DNA of 64,000 nucleotides, taken from the NCBI RefSeq assembly GCF_900107975.1, contig NZ_FNVF01000005.1:242304-306303 (forward strand). The letters run 5' to 3'. The position numbers were made by a program, and so were the translations under genes. The notes beneath the pieces are model-generated. The model worked only from the letters and a program-made list of their open reading frames with translations, did not search any database and was not told the DNA's origin. The stretch comes from Paenibacillus sp. UNC499MF (lineage in GTDB: Bacteria > Bacillota > Bacilli > Paenibacillales > NBRC-103111). Below, one piece after another: positions 42,783 through 52,131 of the stretch (position 1 is the first letter of the stretch; every line of letters starts with the position of its first letter).

Positions 42783-43421
42783 TTATGCTTTTTCCTTGCT
42801 TAATGTCTTGATGTCTTTCACAATGGTTTTGTAATCGAGATCGGGTCTGCCCGGATTGTAATACGTACGAATCTGGCCTTTTTTGTCTACGAGCAGGATG
42901 ACATTGGAATGAGTGAAATTCCCTGTGTTGTCCTTGGTGACGCCTACCAGATACTTCTTGGCCAATTGAGCCATGGCCCCTTCGTCCGTGCCGGTCAGGA
43001 ATTTCCATCCCGTGAAATCGGCGCGGTTGCGGACCGCATACTCCTTAAGAGCGGCAGGCGTGTCTCTCGCCGGATCGAACGAGATCGATACGATGTCCGC
43101 TTTGTCCGCAAACACTTTCTGGGCTTTCATCTCATCCTGGACTTTGGATAAAAAATTGGTCGTTATCGGACATACGTCCGGACAGCTTGCGAAAAAGAAA
43201 TACACCAGTTTAACCTTGTCGTCGAAATCGGAAGAAGAAACTTTTTTGCCCTCCGTATCCGTCAGTTCAAACGGCGCCGCGGTGCCGACCGGCTTATCCT
43301 TCAAATACTCGCTGGCCTGCTCCTGGCCGTATAATTTGTAGGCAAACGATGCGATGATCGCAAGCAGAACGACGGTAATACCTACCTTAAACCAGTTTTT
43401 TGCCCAAAAGCCACCCGCCAT
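42783..43421 (-). CDS. SCO1/SenC-type copper chaperone
   Basis: A 212-residue membrane-anchored thioredoxin-fold protein: one N-terminal helix (about 11-30) then the Cu-binding CPDVC (C80, C84) and the ligand H171 (NFTHSNV). Sco proteins deliver copper to the CuA site of cytochrome c oxidase. The ATG at 43421 follows GGGGAG; the longer frame is not supported. ctaB lies just upstream on the same strand, so the pair serves oxidase assembly. Confidence 0.93.
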   Translation of the reverse strand: MAGGFWAKNWFKVGITVVLLAIIASFAYKLYGQEQASEYLKDKPVGTAAPFELTDTEGKKVSSSDFDDKVKLVYFFFASCPDVCPITTNFLSKVQDEMKAQKVFADKADIVSISFDPARDTPAALKEYAVRNRADFTGWKFLTGTDEGAMAQLAKKYLVGVTKDNTGNFTHSNVILLVDKKGQIRTYYNPGRPDLDYKTIVKDIKTLSKEKA

Positions 43422-43505
43422 AAATACAATTCTCCCCTCTAAATAAACATCCCATGTCGCCATGGGATGTCTTGTTCATCTGGATTCAAGTTTGGGTAAT
43501 GTATC

Positions 43506-44495
43506 TTATAAATTCATAATGGTCGAATCGACCACCATGATCAAGAACAGCAGCGTCAGGTAATTCACGGAATAAATGAACATGCCTTTGGCCCATTTGT
43601 CGTCATCCTTCGCCTTAAATCCTTTGTAGCACATAAAGGCCCAGATCAGACCCATAATCGTCGCCGCGAAGAAATACAGCGGTCCCACGTGAGCGTCTCC
43701 GCTGTAGAAGAAGAGAAGCTGGGAAACCGGCACGAGCAGGACGATGTAACGCATCATGCTGACTTTAGTGACGTAGTTGCCTTTCACGACAGGCAGCAGC
43801 GGATATCCGGCCGCACGGTATTCTTCCTTCCTGCGGATTCCAAGCGCCCAGAAATGCGGCGGCTGCCACAGGAACATAATGAGGAACAGGATCAGCGCGG
43901 TCATATCGAGCTTGCCCGATACGGCGCAGTAACCGATCACCGGCGGAACCGCTCCGGAGAAGCTGCCCGCGAACGTGCTCCATACGGAAGTACGTTTGAA
44001 AATTGCCGTGTAAACCCACACATACAGGAAAAGACCGGTCAAACCGAGAAGAGAACTTAACGGGTTCACGGCGACAAACAACAGGGCGATACCTGCTATG
44101 CCGAGAATAATCCCGTAGCCCAGCACCACGGACGGCTTGATTTTGCCGCTTACGGTAGCGCGCTTCTTCGTCCGTTCCATTTTGGCGTCCATGTCGCGGT
44201 CCAGGTAATTGTTAAGCACCGTTCCCGAAGCCATCACAAGCGCCGTGCCGACCAGGGTAAAAATCATCAGGAAAAACCAGTCTATCGTAAAGTTTCCCGC
44301 CGATGCGATCCAAAATCCGCCGAAAGCGGTAATCAGATTAGAAAATATAATCCCCGGCTTGGTCAGGGCGAAATAATCTTTCCAGGTAGCCGGCTCCGAA
44401 GGAACATCAGCCTGCACCGCCGATCCGACTTCCGCTTGATGATCCGCGTGAAGCACCGTATCGGGAGCAGCCTTGTATCCTAATTGTTTATCCAA
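43506..44495 (-). CDS. ctaB: Protoheme IX farnesyltransferase
   Basis: CtaB adds a farnesyl group to heme b to give heme O. The polytopic prenyltransferase has the aspartate-rich NNYLDRDMDAKMERTKKR motif after the second helix and about nine helices; the 329-residue length fits the family. The start is a TTG at 44495, seven bases after GGAGGTT. The frame extends another 60 codons upstream but those residues have no homology. A good promoter lies 60-95 bases upstream. It is followed by the sco gene. Confidence 0.94.
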   Translation of the reverse strand: MDKQLGYKAAPDTVLHADHQAEVGSAVQADVPSEPATWKDYFALTKPGIIFSNLITAFGGFWIASAGNFTIDWFFLMIFTLVGTALVMASGTVLNNYLDRDMDAKMERTKKRATVSGKIKPSVVLGYGIILGIAGIALLFVAVNPLSSLLGLTGLFLYVWVYTAIFKRTSVWSTFAGSFSGAVPPVIGYCAVSGKLDMTALILFLIMFLWQPPHFWALGIRRKEEYRAAGYPLLPVVKGNYVTKVSMMRYIVLLVPVSQLLFFYSGDAHVGPLYFFAATIMGLIWAFMCYKGFKAKDDDKWAKGMFIYSVNYLTLLFLIMVVDSTIMNL

Positions 44496-44559
44496 GGATC
44501 TCAACCTCCATAGAAATTCATCAAAACCATAACGAGTCATCTGTCTTTCGTACCCACTC

Positions 44560-44588
44560 ATCATATCAAGCAGGACAACGTTTGACAA
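44560..44588 (-). promoter_or_regulatory. Sigma-A promoter of ctaB
   Basis: TTGTCA and TATGAT (5/6 matches each) with a 17-base spacer on the minus strand, leaving a leader of about 60 bases before the TTG start. Confidence 0.65.
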
Positions 44589-44710
44589 TGTAATGGCATG
44601 AGTTGTCATCATATTGTCGAATTCGGACAGACCGACCCGCCGCGTCCCCGACGAATTCTTTCCTAGACGGCACAAAACGGATTTAGTATAGTTATAGATA
44701 AATTAATCGT

Positions 44711-44768
44711 TTTAGGAAAATTAAAGAAAGCAGTTAAAAAAGTTTTAGATTCCTAAACATTTTCCTAA
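44711..44768. promoter_or_regulatory. TTTTCCTAA repeats upstream of the response regulator
   Basis: TTCCTAAACATT and TTCCTAACAATT stand in tandem (44750-44773, 10 of 12 identical, period 12). An inverted copy, TTAGGAAAA, is at 44712-44720. OmpR-type regulators bind direct repeats of about 10-11 bp, so autoregulation is plausible. The 310-base gap holds no other gene. Confidence 0.45.
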
Positions 44769-44806
44769 CAATTTTCATCAACCTCATGCAAGGAGGGTCC
44801 CCCTTA

Positions 44807-45502
44807 ATGTCGAGCATTCTGATCATTGAGGACGATAACAGCATTGGGGATATGATGTCGATTTACCTGGTGGAAGACGGGTATACGGTAAAACGCGCTT
44901 CGGACGGTCAATCGGGGCTCCGGCTATTCAAGGAATTCGAACCTGACCTGATCGTGCTCGATATCATGCTCCCCGATTCCGACGGGATGAAGCTGTGCGC
45001 CGATATCCGCAGTCTATCTTCCTTGCCTATCCTCATGGTTTCTGCGAAGAACGATGTGTCCGACCGCGTAAAAGCCCTGCTGATCGGCGCCGACGATTAT
45101 TTATGCAAACCTTTCAGCATGCGGGAGCTTTCCGCCAGAATTCAGGCTTTACTCAGACGGTCTCAAATCGTACAGGCCAAATCCGCTCCGGCGGCACGGG
45201 AGGCTCCGCCGTCCATCCATGTGGATACCGACAAGCGCTGTTTGTACGTCAACCATGCGCCTGTGGAGACTACTTTTTCCGAATTTGAACTTATTAAACT
45301 GCTCTGGCTCCATGAGGGGAAAGTGTTCAGCCGCGAAGAGCTGCTTAACCGGATCAGGGGCATTGATTCGTTCGTAACGGAACGGGCCATTGATGTACAT
45401 ATCGCAAATTTGCGCAAGAAGATCGAAGTCGATCCCAAAGATCCCAAATACATAAAAACCGTGTGGGGAGTCGGATACAAATTCATTCTCGCCGCGGAGT
45501 AG
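44807..45502 (+). CDS. Orphan OmpR/PhoB-type response regulator
   Basis: A 231-residue regulator: receiver domain (IIEDDN acidic pair, phospho-acceptor D52 in LIVLDIMLPD, CKPF lysine) and a winged-helix DNA-binding domain (FSEFELIKLLWLHEGKVFSREELL, ending VWGVGYKF). There is no sensor kinase next to it. AAGGAGGG precedes the ATG at 44807. Its target genes are unknown. Confidence 0.92.
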   Translation: MSSILIIEDDNSIGDMMSIYLVEDGYTVKRASDGQSGLRLFKEFEPDLIVLDIMLPDSDGMKLCADIRSLSSLPILMVSAKNDVSDRVKALLIGADDYLCKPFSMRELSARIQALLRRSQIVQAKSAPAAREAPPSIHVDTDKRCLYVNHAPVETTFSEFELIKLLWLHEGKVFSREELLNRIRGIDSFVTERAIDVHIANLRKKIEVDPKDPKYIKTVWGVGYKFILAAE

Positions 45503-45513
45503 CCCTTATGAAT

Positions 45514-45553
45514 AACCTTGAATACGGCCTTGTGCCGGCTCAAGGTTTTTTTT
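45514..45553 (+). terminator. Terminator of the response regulator gene
   Basis: AACCTTGA and TCAAGGTT with an inner CGGC/GCCG stem, followed by a T run. Confidence 0.85.
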
Positions 45554-45557
45554 ATGT

Positions 45558-45586
45558 CACGAGACAAGCGCCTAGCCCATATGCTA
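45558..45586 (+). promoter_or_regulatory. Possible sigma-K promoter of gerQ
   Basis: CATATGCTA fits the sigma-K -10 pattern CATANNNTA, with an AC dinucleotide 17 bases upstream. gerQ is transcribed late in the mother cell in Bacillus subtilis. A nested hairpin (GCCCAT...ATGGGC enclosing CCGGC/GCCGG) lies in the leader. Confidence 0.4.
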
Positions 45587-45663
45587 AGTAAGGAAAAACG
45601 CCCATCCGGCAAAAGCCGGCGCAAAAGCGAACTTAATGGGCATTACAAGGAGGGTGTACTCCC

Positions 45664-46173
45664 ATGACGATCAGTTCAAACCCAGGCAGCAAATCGAACG
45701 GTACGGCAGCAGCTCCCGGTTATACGACTTACCCGTCTTATCCCGGCTCCTCGCAGGGCGGCTACCCGTCATACCCCGGGTCCGCTCAGGGCGGCTATCC
45801 GTCCTACCCCGGGTCCCAGTTCCCCGGAAGCCAATTTCCCGGCACGCAGTTCCCCGGTTATCCGTCCTTTCCCGGTCCCGGTCAGGTGCCCCCGCCGGGT
45901 GGAACGAGCCAGCTTCCCCTGGAAGAGTCGTACATCGAGAACATTTTGCGGCTCAATCTGGGCAAAGTCGGCACCTTTTACATGACGTATGAGAACAACA
46001 AGGAATGGAACGCGAAAATTTTCCGCGGCGTCGTGGAAGCGGCGGGCCGCGACCACATCATCATCAGCGATCCCAAAACGGGCATGCGCTTTCTGCTGCT
46101 GATGGTGAACCTCGATTACGCGACGTTCGACGAGCCGCTGAACTACTTCAACACGCCGATTCAGCCCCGTTAA
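45664..46173 (+). CDS. gerQ: Spore coat protein GerQ
   Basis: A 169-residue inner-coat protein needed for localisation of the cortex-lytic enzyme CwlJ and cross-linked by spore transglutaminase. The C-terminal domain (LEESYIENILRLNLGKVGTFYMTY, then ISDPKTGMRFLLLM) matches GerQ. The N-terminal 85 residues have repeats of GGYPSYPGS and PGSQFPG types, Tyr/Pro/Gly rich, longer than in B. subtilis. Start after AAGGAGGG; a terminator follows. Confidence 0.92.
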   Translation: MTISSNPGSKSNGTAAAPGYTTYPSYPGSSQGGYPSYPGSAQGGYPSYPGSQFPGSQFPGTQFPGYPSFPGPGQVPPPGGTSQLPLEESYIENILRLNLGKVGTFYMTYENNKEWNAKIFRGVVEAAGRDHIIISDPKTGMRFLLLMVNLDYATFDEPLNYFNTPIQPR

Positions 46174-46186
46174 CGGAGACAGGATG

Positions 46187-46213
46187 AAGCCCCGGCAGGC
46201 TGCCGGGGCTTTC
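46187..46213 (+). terminator. Terminator of gerQ
   Basis: AAGCCCCGGCA pairs with TGCCGGGGCTT around GGC, then TTCCTC. Confidence 0.8.
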
Positions 46214-46306
46214 CTCGTGCCCGGCAGCTTTATTTCGCTCAAGCCATAGGCTTTGCAGGTTCTAACCGGTTATTAAAGGTTAATGAAAAGTAGCCGGACC
46301 GGCCTT

Positions 46307-46600
46307 CTATTCATCGGGACCGATGGACCGGAAATGCCAGATGTGCAGCTTTTCCCGCCCGCCTTTGATCCAGGAGTGCATAGGTCCCCATACCGGATCT
46401 CCGTTCCCGAGACGGACTTCCCGCATGTGAGTAAATTCGTCAGGGGAAACGGGAGTCCATATCTCCACGAACAAGTTAGGCTGGTCTGTCCCTTCCAATA
46501 AGGAGAGTTGTCCGTTCTCCCGGAGCTTCTCCCTCATAAAGGACAGATAAGCTTCGCGTGATTCCGGCAGGATGGCGTATTCAACAAAAACTTTACTCAT
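46307..46600 (-). CDS. Conserved hypothetical, alpha/beta protein
   Basis: A 97-residue protein (MSKVFVEYAILPESREAYLSF, then LFVEIWTPVSPDEFTHMREV and HIWHFR). The alternation of strands with a helix suggests a dimeric ferredoxin-like barrel such as ABM/NIPSNAP types. I do not recognise it further. Convergent with gerQ. Confidence 0.7.
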   Translation of the reverse strand: MSKVFVEYAILPESREAYLSFMREKLRENGQLSLLEGTDQPNLFVEIWTPVSPDEFTHMREVRLGNGDPVWGPMHSWIKGGREKLHIWHFRSIGPDE

Positions 46601-46688
46601 TTTTCCCCTCCGCTTGATTTAAATTCACACTGAACATGGTAAACTATAATATACCGTCAAAGACAATTCCAGCTTAGGAGGAGAGCCA

Positions 46689-47672
46689 GTGGATACGGGA
46701 ACCCATTTAGTCATCGGCTTCGGCCTCGCCGGCTTATCCATGGTGGATCCGGTGGTAGCCTCCAACCCTTCGGTCATGACCGCTGTTTTCATCGGGACCG
46801 TATTGGGCTCGCAGGCTCCGGATTTCGATACCCTGCTCAGATTCAAGAACAATGCCGTCTATATCCGCAATCACCGCGGCATTTCCCATTCCCTGCCGTT
46901 CGTCGCGCTTTGGACCCTGCTTATCACGGGGATTCTCGCCCTAATTTTCCGGGGAGTGCCCGTCCTGCATTTGGGGATGTGGGTTTTGATCGCCGTGGCG
47001 TTCCATGTCTTTACCGATTTGTTTAACACGTACGGAACGCAGGCCTTCCGGCCTTTTAACCAGAAATGGATATCGTGGAACATTATCCACATTTTCGATC
47101 CGTTTATTTTTACCGCACACCTTGTCGCGATATTTCTGTGGGCCGTGCACGCCGCGGAACCCACATTGATTTTCCCGGTGCTGTACGGGCTTATCGCTCT
47201 CTATTACGTATGGCGGACTCTCGCCCACTATCTCGTGGAGAAGAAGCTGCCGATCCAGGACCCCTCACACAAAGCCGGGGATAAATATATGGCCATTCCC
47301 ACCTATAGTTTAACCGCATGGAATGTGGTCAAGCAGGGCGAAGACGGCCTGTACACGCTCGGGGACCTGCGGAAAGGGAACCTCCGGTGGATCGATCAGG
47401 TCAAATGCGACATTCATCCGGCGGCCGAAGCGTCCAAAAGCCACAAGGACATCCAGGCTTTCCTTTATTTCTCGGGTCATGCGTGCGCCCAGGTAATTGA
47501 AAAGCCTTGGGGTTATGAAGTAAGATGGAGCGATGTAAGGTATCGGCACCGCAAGCAGTATCCGTTCGTCGCGGTACTGCTGATGGACCACAGCTACAAG
47601 CCCCTCGATTCCTATATCGGCTGGCTCAGCGACGACCGGCTTCAGAAGCGGCTCCGCGTGGACAGCTATTAG
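46689..47672 (+). CDS. Membrane-bound metal-dependent hydrolase, YfhP/YdjM type
   Basis: A 327-residue protein of the DUF457/YdjM-like family. The N-terminus (GTHLVIGFGLAGL) and NHRGISHSLPF carry the conserved histidines and the Asp/Glu metal-site residues (DFDTLL); about four helices follow. The C-terminal ~110 residues are soluble. Related proteins are annotated as LexA-controlled in E. coli and as YfhP in Bacillus, with unclear function. GTG start after AGGAGGAGAG. Confidence 0.85.
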   Translation: MDTGTHLVIGFGLAGLSMVDPVVASNPSVMTAVFIGTVLGSQAPDFDTLLRFKNNAVYIRNHRGISHSLPFVALWTLLITGILALIFRGVPVLHLGMWVLIAVAFHVFTDLFNTYGTQAFRPFNQKWISWNIIHIFDPFIFTAHLVAIFLWAVHAAEPTLIFPVLYGLIALYYVWRTLAHYLVEKKLPIQDPSHKAGDKYMAIPTYSLTAWNVVKQGEDGLYTLGDLRKGNLRWIDQVKCDIHPAAEASKSHKDIQAFLYFSGHACAQVIEKPWGYEVRWSDVRYRHRKQYPFVAVLLMDHSYKPLDSYIGWLSDDRLQKRLRVDSY

Positions 47673-47729
47673 AGCGGGAGCCGGGACAACTCGAACAACT
47701 TAGGTACGAAGGTACGACGATGGTGAATT

Positions 47730-47753
47730 CCGCGCCGATGCAGGCGCGGTTTT
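47730..47753 (+). terminator. Terminator of the YfhP-like gene
   Basis: CCGCGCC pairs with GGCGCGG around GATGCA, followed by TTTT. Confidence 0.75.
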
Positions 47754-47782
47754 GCCGTGTCCGCAGCTTCGGAGCACATGGC

Positions 47783-47811
47783 AAAGCCCGAGGGACAAGT
47801 CCCTCGGGCTC
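47783..47811 (-). terminator. Terminator of the SASP gene
   Basis: AGCCCGAGGGAC pairs with GTCCCTCGGGCT around AAG, just downstream of the SASP stop on the minus strand. Confidence 0.75.
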
Positions 47812-47844
47812 ATATGAAGACTGCGTATTACAGTTCCGCAAGAA

Positions 47845-48069
47845 TTAGCGGCTTTGACCTGCCAGCTGCTGCTCAGCGATTTGAACCAGACGGCGAGTGA
47901 TGTGTCCACCGATCGCGCCAGTGTCACGAGTAGCCATGTAGCCGTAGTAACCGTCTTGAGGAATTTGAATGCCGAGTTCTTGAGCGACTTCGTATTTCAA
48001 TTGTTCCAAAGCTTGGTTAGCTTGAGGTACTACCAGTACGTTGCTGTTGCGAGATTGTCCAGTTCCCAT
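47845..48069 (-). CDS. Alpha/beta-type small acid-soluble spore protein
   Basis: A 74-residue SASP that coats forespore DNA. The two conserved blocks are present: LEQLKYEVAQELGI (with the GPR protease cleavage region) and GHITRRLVQIAEQQL. GAAAGGAG precedes the ATG. Expression is expected from sigma-G in the forespore; the promoter was not clear. Confidence 0.96.
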   Translation of the reverse strand: MGTGQSRNSNVLVVPQANQALEQLKYEVAQELGIQIPQDGYYGYMATRDTGAIGGHITRRLVQIAEQQLAGQSR

Positions 48070-48196
48070 TGGGATCAGACTCCTTTCGGTCAGTTAAGAT
48101 TCTTGATGTATTTGCAAGCTTGCAAAGATAGTATGTGACGGTTGGAGAATTCTATACGCACCGCAAACAAAAAACTTTGAAAGCAGGGGATTTTCA

Positions 48197-48388
48197 ATGA
48201 GTCGCGGACTCGCACTACTTTTCGCCGTTATCGGCACTCTACTTCTGGCAGGCATCAGCTTCGCCATCGCCCTGAGGGAACCGCTGCTGGTCGTGCTGTT
48301 CATCGTCTTGTCCATCGGTTTTATGGGATTCGGTTTCGCTACAAAAGCAAAAATGCGCCGCAAGCGGGAAGCCTCGGGAAAACAATAA
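48197..48388 (+). CDS. Two-helix membrane protein (YlaF/DUF5325-like)
   Basis: A 63-residue protein with two membrane helices (LALLFAVIGTLLLAGISFAI and LLVVLFIVLSIGFMGFG) and a basic tail (KAKMRRKREASGKQ). It resembles the short DUF5325/YlaF type; function unknown. A strong terminator follows. Confidence 0.7.
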   Translation: MSRGLALLFAVIGTLLLAGISFAIALREPLLVVLFIVLSIGFMGFGFATKAKMRRKREASGKQ

Positions 48389-48390
48389 CC

Positions 48391-48416
48391 CGAAGCGCCG
48401 CTGCGGCGCTTTTTTA
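48391..48416. terminator. Terminator between the YlaF-like gene and trpS
   Basis: GAAGCGCCGC/GCGGCGCTT stem with a T run; convergent genes on both sides. Confidence 0.85.
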
Positions 48417-48450
48417 TACGTACTCGTTCATGGACCGTGAACCGGATACT

Positions 48451-49831
<1,381 letters not shown>

Positions 49832-49837
49832 TTATTT

Positions 49838-49865
49838 ATTATACCCCGTTTGCTCTTAAAGTCAA
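49838..49865 (-). promoter_or_regulatory. Sigma-A promoter of the T-box/trpS transcript
   Basis: TTGACT (49865-49860) and perfect TATAAT (49843-49838) with a 16-base spacer, placed just before the T-box leader. Confidence 0.75.
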
Positions 49866-49877
49866 CGGCAGCCTGAA

Positions 49878-50450
49878 CTACATCCAGGTCGTTTTCTCCT
49901 CATACGGGGTTCTTGCCGTAGGCTTCGCGGGCTCTGCCGGGTAACCGATAAAAAGAGTCCCGACGACCTTCCGATTCTCGGGCGAGCCGATAAATTCATG
50001 CATGCGCCCGTCATGGACAAGCCCCACCCCGCGGGTCCGCCAAACAAGGCCCAGACCCAATTCCTCGGCCGTGAGCCACATGCCGTAAATCGCGCAGGCG
50101 GCCGCATATTCATTGTCACGGCTGGATGGTTCGTCGCCCGGGATAACGTCGGACGTTACGACGATGACGAGCGGCACGCCTTTGACGGCCTTCATCGTTT
50201 CTTCTACCAGATGCGGCTTGGTCGGAAATCTTTCCGTCAGAAAAGCTTCGGCTGCAGCCTCGTAGCGCGCTTTGGCTTCCCCTTGGATGACGTAAAAATG
50301 CCAAGGCTCCCTAAGTCTGTCGTTGGGAGCACTGACGGCGGCTTGCAAAAGCGTCCGTACAGCTTCTTCCTCAACGGGTTGTCCGGTATATCCGCGCACG
50401 GCCCGCCTTCTGTTCAGCAGGTCCAGAATAGATGCTGCGGCTGTAGTCAT
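49878..50450 (-). CDS. Nitroreductase-family flavoprotein in the cobalamin operon
   Basis: A 190-residue FMN-type nitroreductase: ILDLLNRRRAVRGYTGQPVEEEAVRTLL at the start, PNDRLREPWHF and NEYAAACAIYGMWLTAEELGLG for FMN contacts. It is the last gene of the cbi operon. Possible roles are cobalt reduction or 5,6-dimethylbenzimidazole formation (BluB-like), or none in this pathway; CbiY in Bacillus megaterium occupies a similar position. The ATG at 50450 follows GGAGGTG; the upstream frame into cbiA is not coding. It starts 31 bases after cbiA stops. Confidence 0.85.
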   Translation of the reverse strand: MTTAAASILDLLNRRRAVRGYTGQPVEEEAVRTLLQAAVSAPNDRLREPWHFYVIQGEAKARYEAAAEAFLTERFPTKPHLVEETMKAVKGVPLVIVVTSDVIPGDEPSSRDNEYAAACAIYGMWLTAEELGLGLVWRTRGVGLVHDGRMHEFIGSPENRKVVGTLFIGYPAEPAKPTARTPYEEKTTWM

Positions 50451-50481
50451 ATGGGGCGCACCTCCGTATTCGATTTGATTT

Positions 50482-52131
50482 TCATGTAATTTGGCCCTCC
50501 CGCATCCTGCGGAAGTGAAGGCATTTCTCGATCCATCTGCGCGGCATGTCCGGATTGGAAGCGAAATGAAGATGGGTATACCCCGATACGAGGCTTCCGC
50601 TGAGCGCTCCCTCTTCCTTCGAACCGCGCATTCCTTTGGTTTTGTAAGCGGGCGGGAGTGTCGCGGACGGCGCAGGCTCGAATACGGAATAGTGAAATTC
50701 GTGCCCTCTCGCCGTATCGTGCGGACCGAGCAGAAAATTTCCTTCGGTCCCCGTCGCTTCCCTGTACCCGAGTGCCGCAAGCTTGGTCTGCATGGTCACG
50801 GTTCCCGGAACGAGGCCGAGCATCGGGTATCTCCTGCCGGCGGTATCCACGATCGCGTCCGTCAGGAACATATACCCGCCGCACTCCGCCAAGGTCGGCA
50901 GACCTGCCCCGATGCCCTCGGCAATAGACCGCTTCATCTCGTGAAGCCCTGCCAGACGCTCGGCAAATTCCTCGGGGAAGCCCCCGCCGAGGTAAAGGCC
51001 GTCCATCCCTTCGGGCAGCTCCTCGCCGGCAAGCGGGGAGAAATAAACAAGCTCCGCCCCGCAAGCCTGAAGCAGCTCCAGATTCTCCGGGTAGTAGAAG
51101 TGGAAGGCAGCGTCCTTAGCCACCGCGATACGTACTCGCGGGGCCATCGGGCGAAACGTGCCGGGTGCCTCTTCCGCGTTTACACGTCCCGGCCGTATCT
51201 CTGCCGCCTTCTCTGCCTCGCCGCCTCCATCCGCCTCAAGCGGCCGGAAAAGCTGGGCAGGCGCCTCCAGCGGCGCCGTGTCGGCTGCCTGAAGCAGACG
51301 CTCCAGATCCGTATGGGCGGAAATGCGTTCGGCCAGCCGCGAGAAGAACGGCGACAGCTCGCCCCGCCCGATGGACGGGACCAGACCGAGATGACGCTCC
51401 GGCATCGCCAGACTCTCGTCCCGCAGCATGTAGCCGATTACCGGAACCCCGCACTCCTGCTCGATTGCGTCCCGTACGATCCGGTAATGCCCCTCGCTGC
51501 CGACCAGATTGGCGAAAACCCCCGCGATCCTGACGCGCGGGTCCAGAAGCTGGAACCCCTTCACGATCGCGGCCGCGCTGCGCGCCATGCTTTTGCAGTT
51601 CACGACCAGAATGACCGGGCACTGGAGCAGCAGGCTGATTTCGGCCGAGCTGCCTTCGTTCGTTTTCGGGTTTTTGCCGTCATAAAAACCCATTACGCCT
51701 TCGATGACGGCGATATCGGCGTCCGCCGACGCCCGGCAGTAAATTTCGCGCACGGTGTCCGCCGGCAGCATCCAGCTGTCCAGGTTCCGTGACTGGCGGC
51801 CCGTTACCGCGGTGTGATAAGTCGGATCGATATAATCGGGACCGCATTTGAAGCCTTGGACGGACAAGCCTCTCGCTTTCAATGCGGCCATAATGCCGAT
51901 CGTGACGGTCGTCTTGCCTACCCCGCTGCCCGTTCCAGCGATGAGGAGCCGCTTAGCCCGGCTGACGACCGGACGGTCCGCATTCGGGATAAAATCCGCC
52001 GCGGATGATTCCGCCGTTCCGGAGAGGATTCCCGGTTCTTTTTCCTGCTCAGCAGTCATTTCTGCCCCTCTCTTTCCATATGCCGCTGCCGGCTGCCGGC
52101 TGCCGGCCGCCTGCCGTTTGCTCACGCTCAC
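50482..52131 (-). CDS. cbiA: Cobyrinic acid a,c-diamide synthase
   Basis: CbiA amidates the a and c side chains of the corrin ring using glutamine and ATP. Walker A is GTGSGVGKTT near residue 65; the glutaminase Cys is in TLAECGGYMF. An Ala/Glu-rich insert of about 45 residues lies near 283-328 and the first ~25 residues are low complexity (SRQPAAAYGK). The GTG at 52131 overlaps the cbiG stop by 4 bases and has GGAGAG upstream; ATG 52059 is an alternative. At 549 residues it is longer than the usual 450. Confidence 0.94.
   Translation of the reverse strand: MSVSKRQAAGSRQPAAAYGKRGAEMTAEQEKEPGILSGTAESSAADFIPNADRPVVSRAKRLLIAGTGSGVGKTTVTIGIMAALKARGLSVQGFKCGPDYIDPTYHTAVTGRQSRNLDSWMLPADTVREIYCRASADADIAVIEGVMGFYDGKNPKTNEGSSAEISLLLQCPVILVVNCKSMARSAAAIVKGFQLLDPRVRIAGVFANLVGSEGHYRIVRDAIEQECGVPVIGYMLRDESLAMPERHLGLVPSIGRGELSPFFSRLAERISAHTDLERLLQAADTAPLEAPAQLFRPLEADGGGEAEKAAEIRPGRVNAEEAPGTFRPMAPRVRIAVAKDAAFHFYYPENLELLQACGAELVYFSPLAGEELPEGMDGLYLGGGFPEEFAERLAGLHEMKRSIAEGIGAGLPTLAECGGYMFLTDAIVDTAGRRYPMLGLVPGTVTMQTKLAALGYREATGTEGNFLLGPHDTARGHEFHYSVFEPAPSATLPPAYKTKGMRGSKEEGALSGSLVSGYTHLHFASNPDMPRRWIEKCLHFRRMREGQIT

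Noticed and set aside
44496-44675. N-terminal 60-codon extension of ctaB.
   Set aside because: No homology, and it spans the promoter and the ribosome site that precedes the TTG start.
50451-50780. Upstream extension of the nitroreductase into cbiA.
   Set aside because: It overlaps the well-defined 3' end of cbiA; the ATG at 50450 has a perfect GGAGGTG site.
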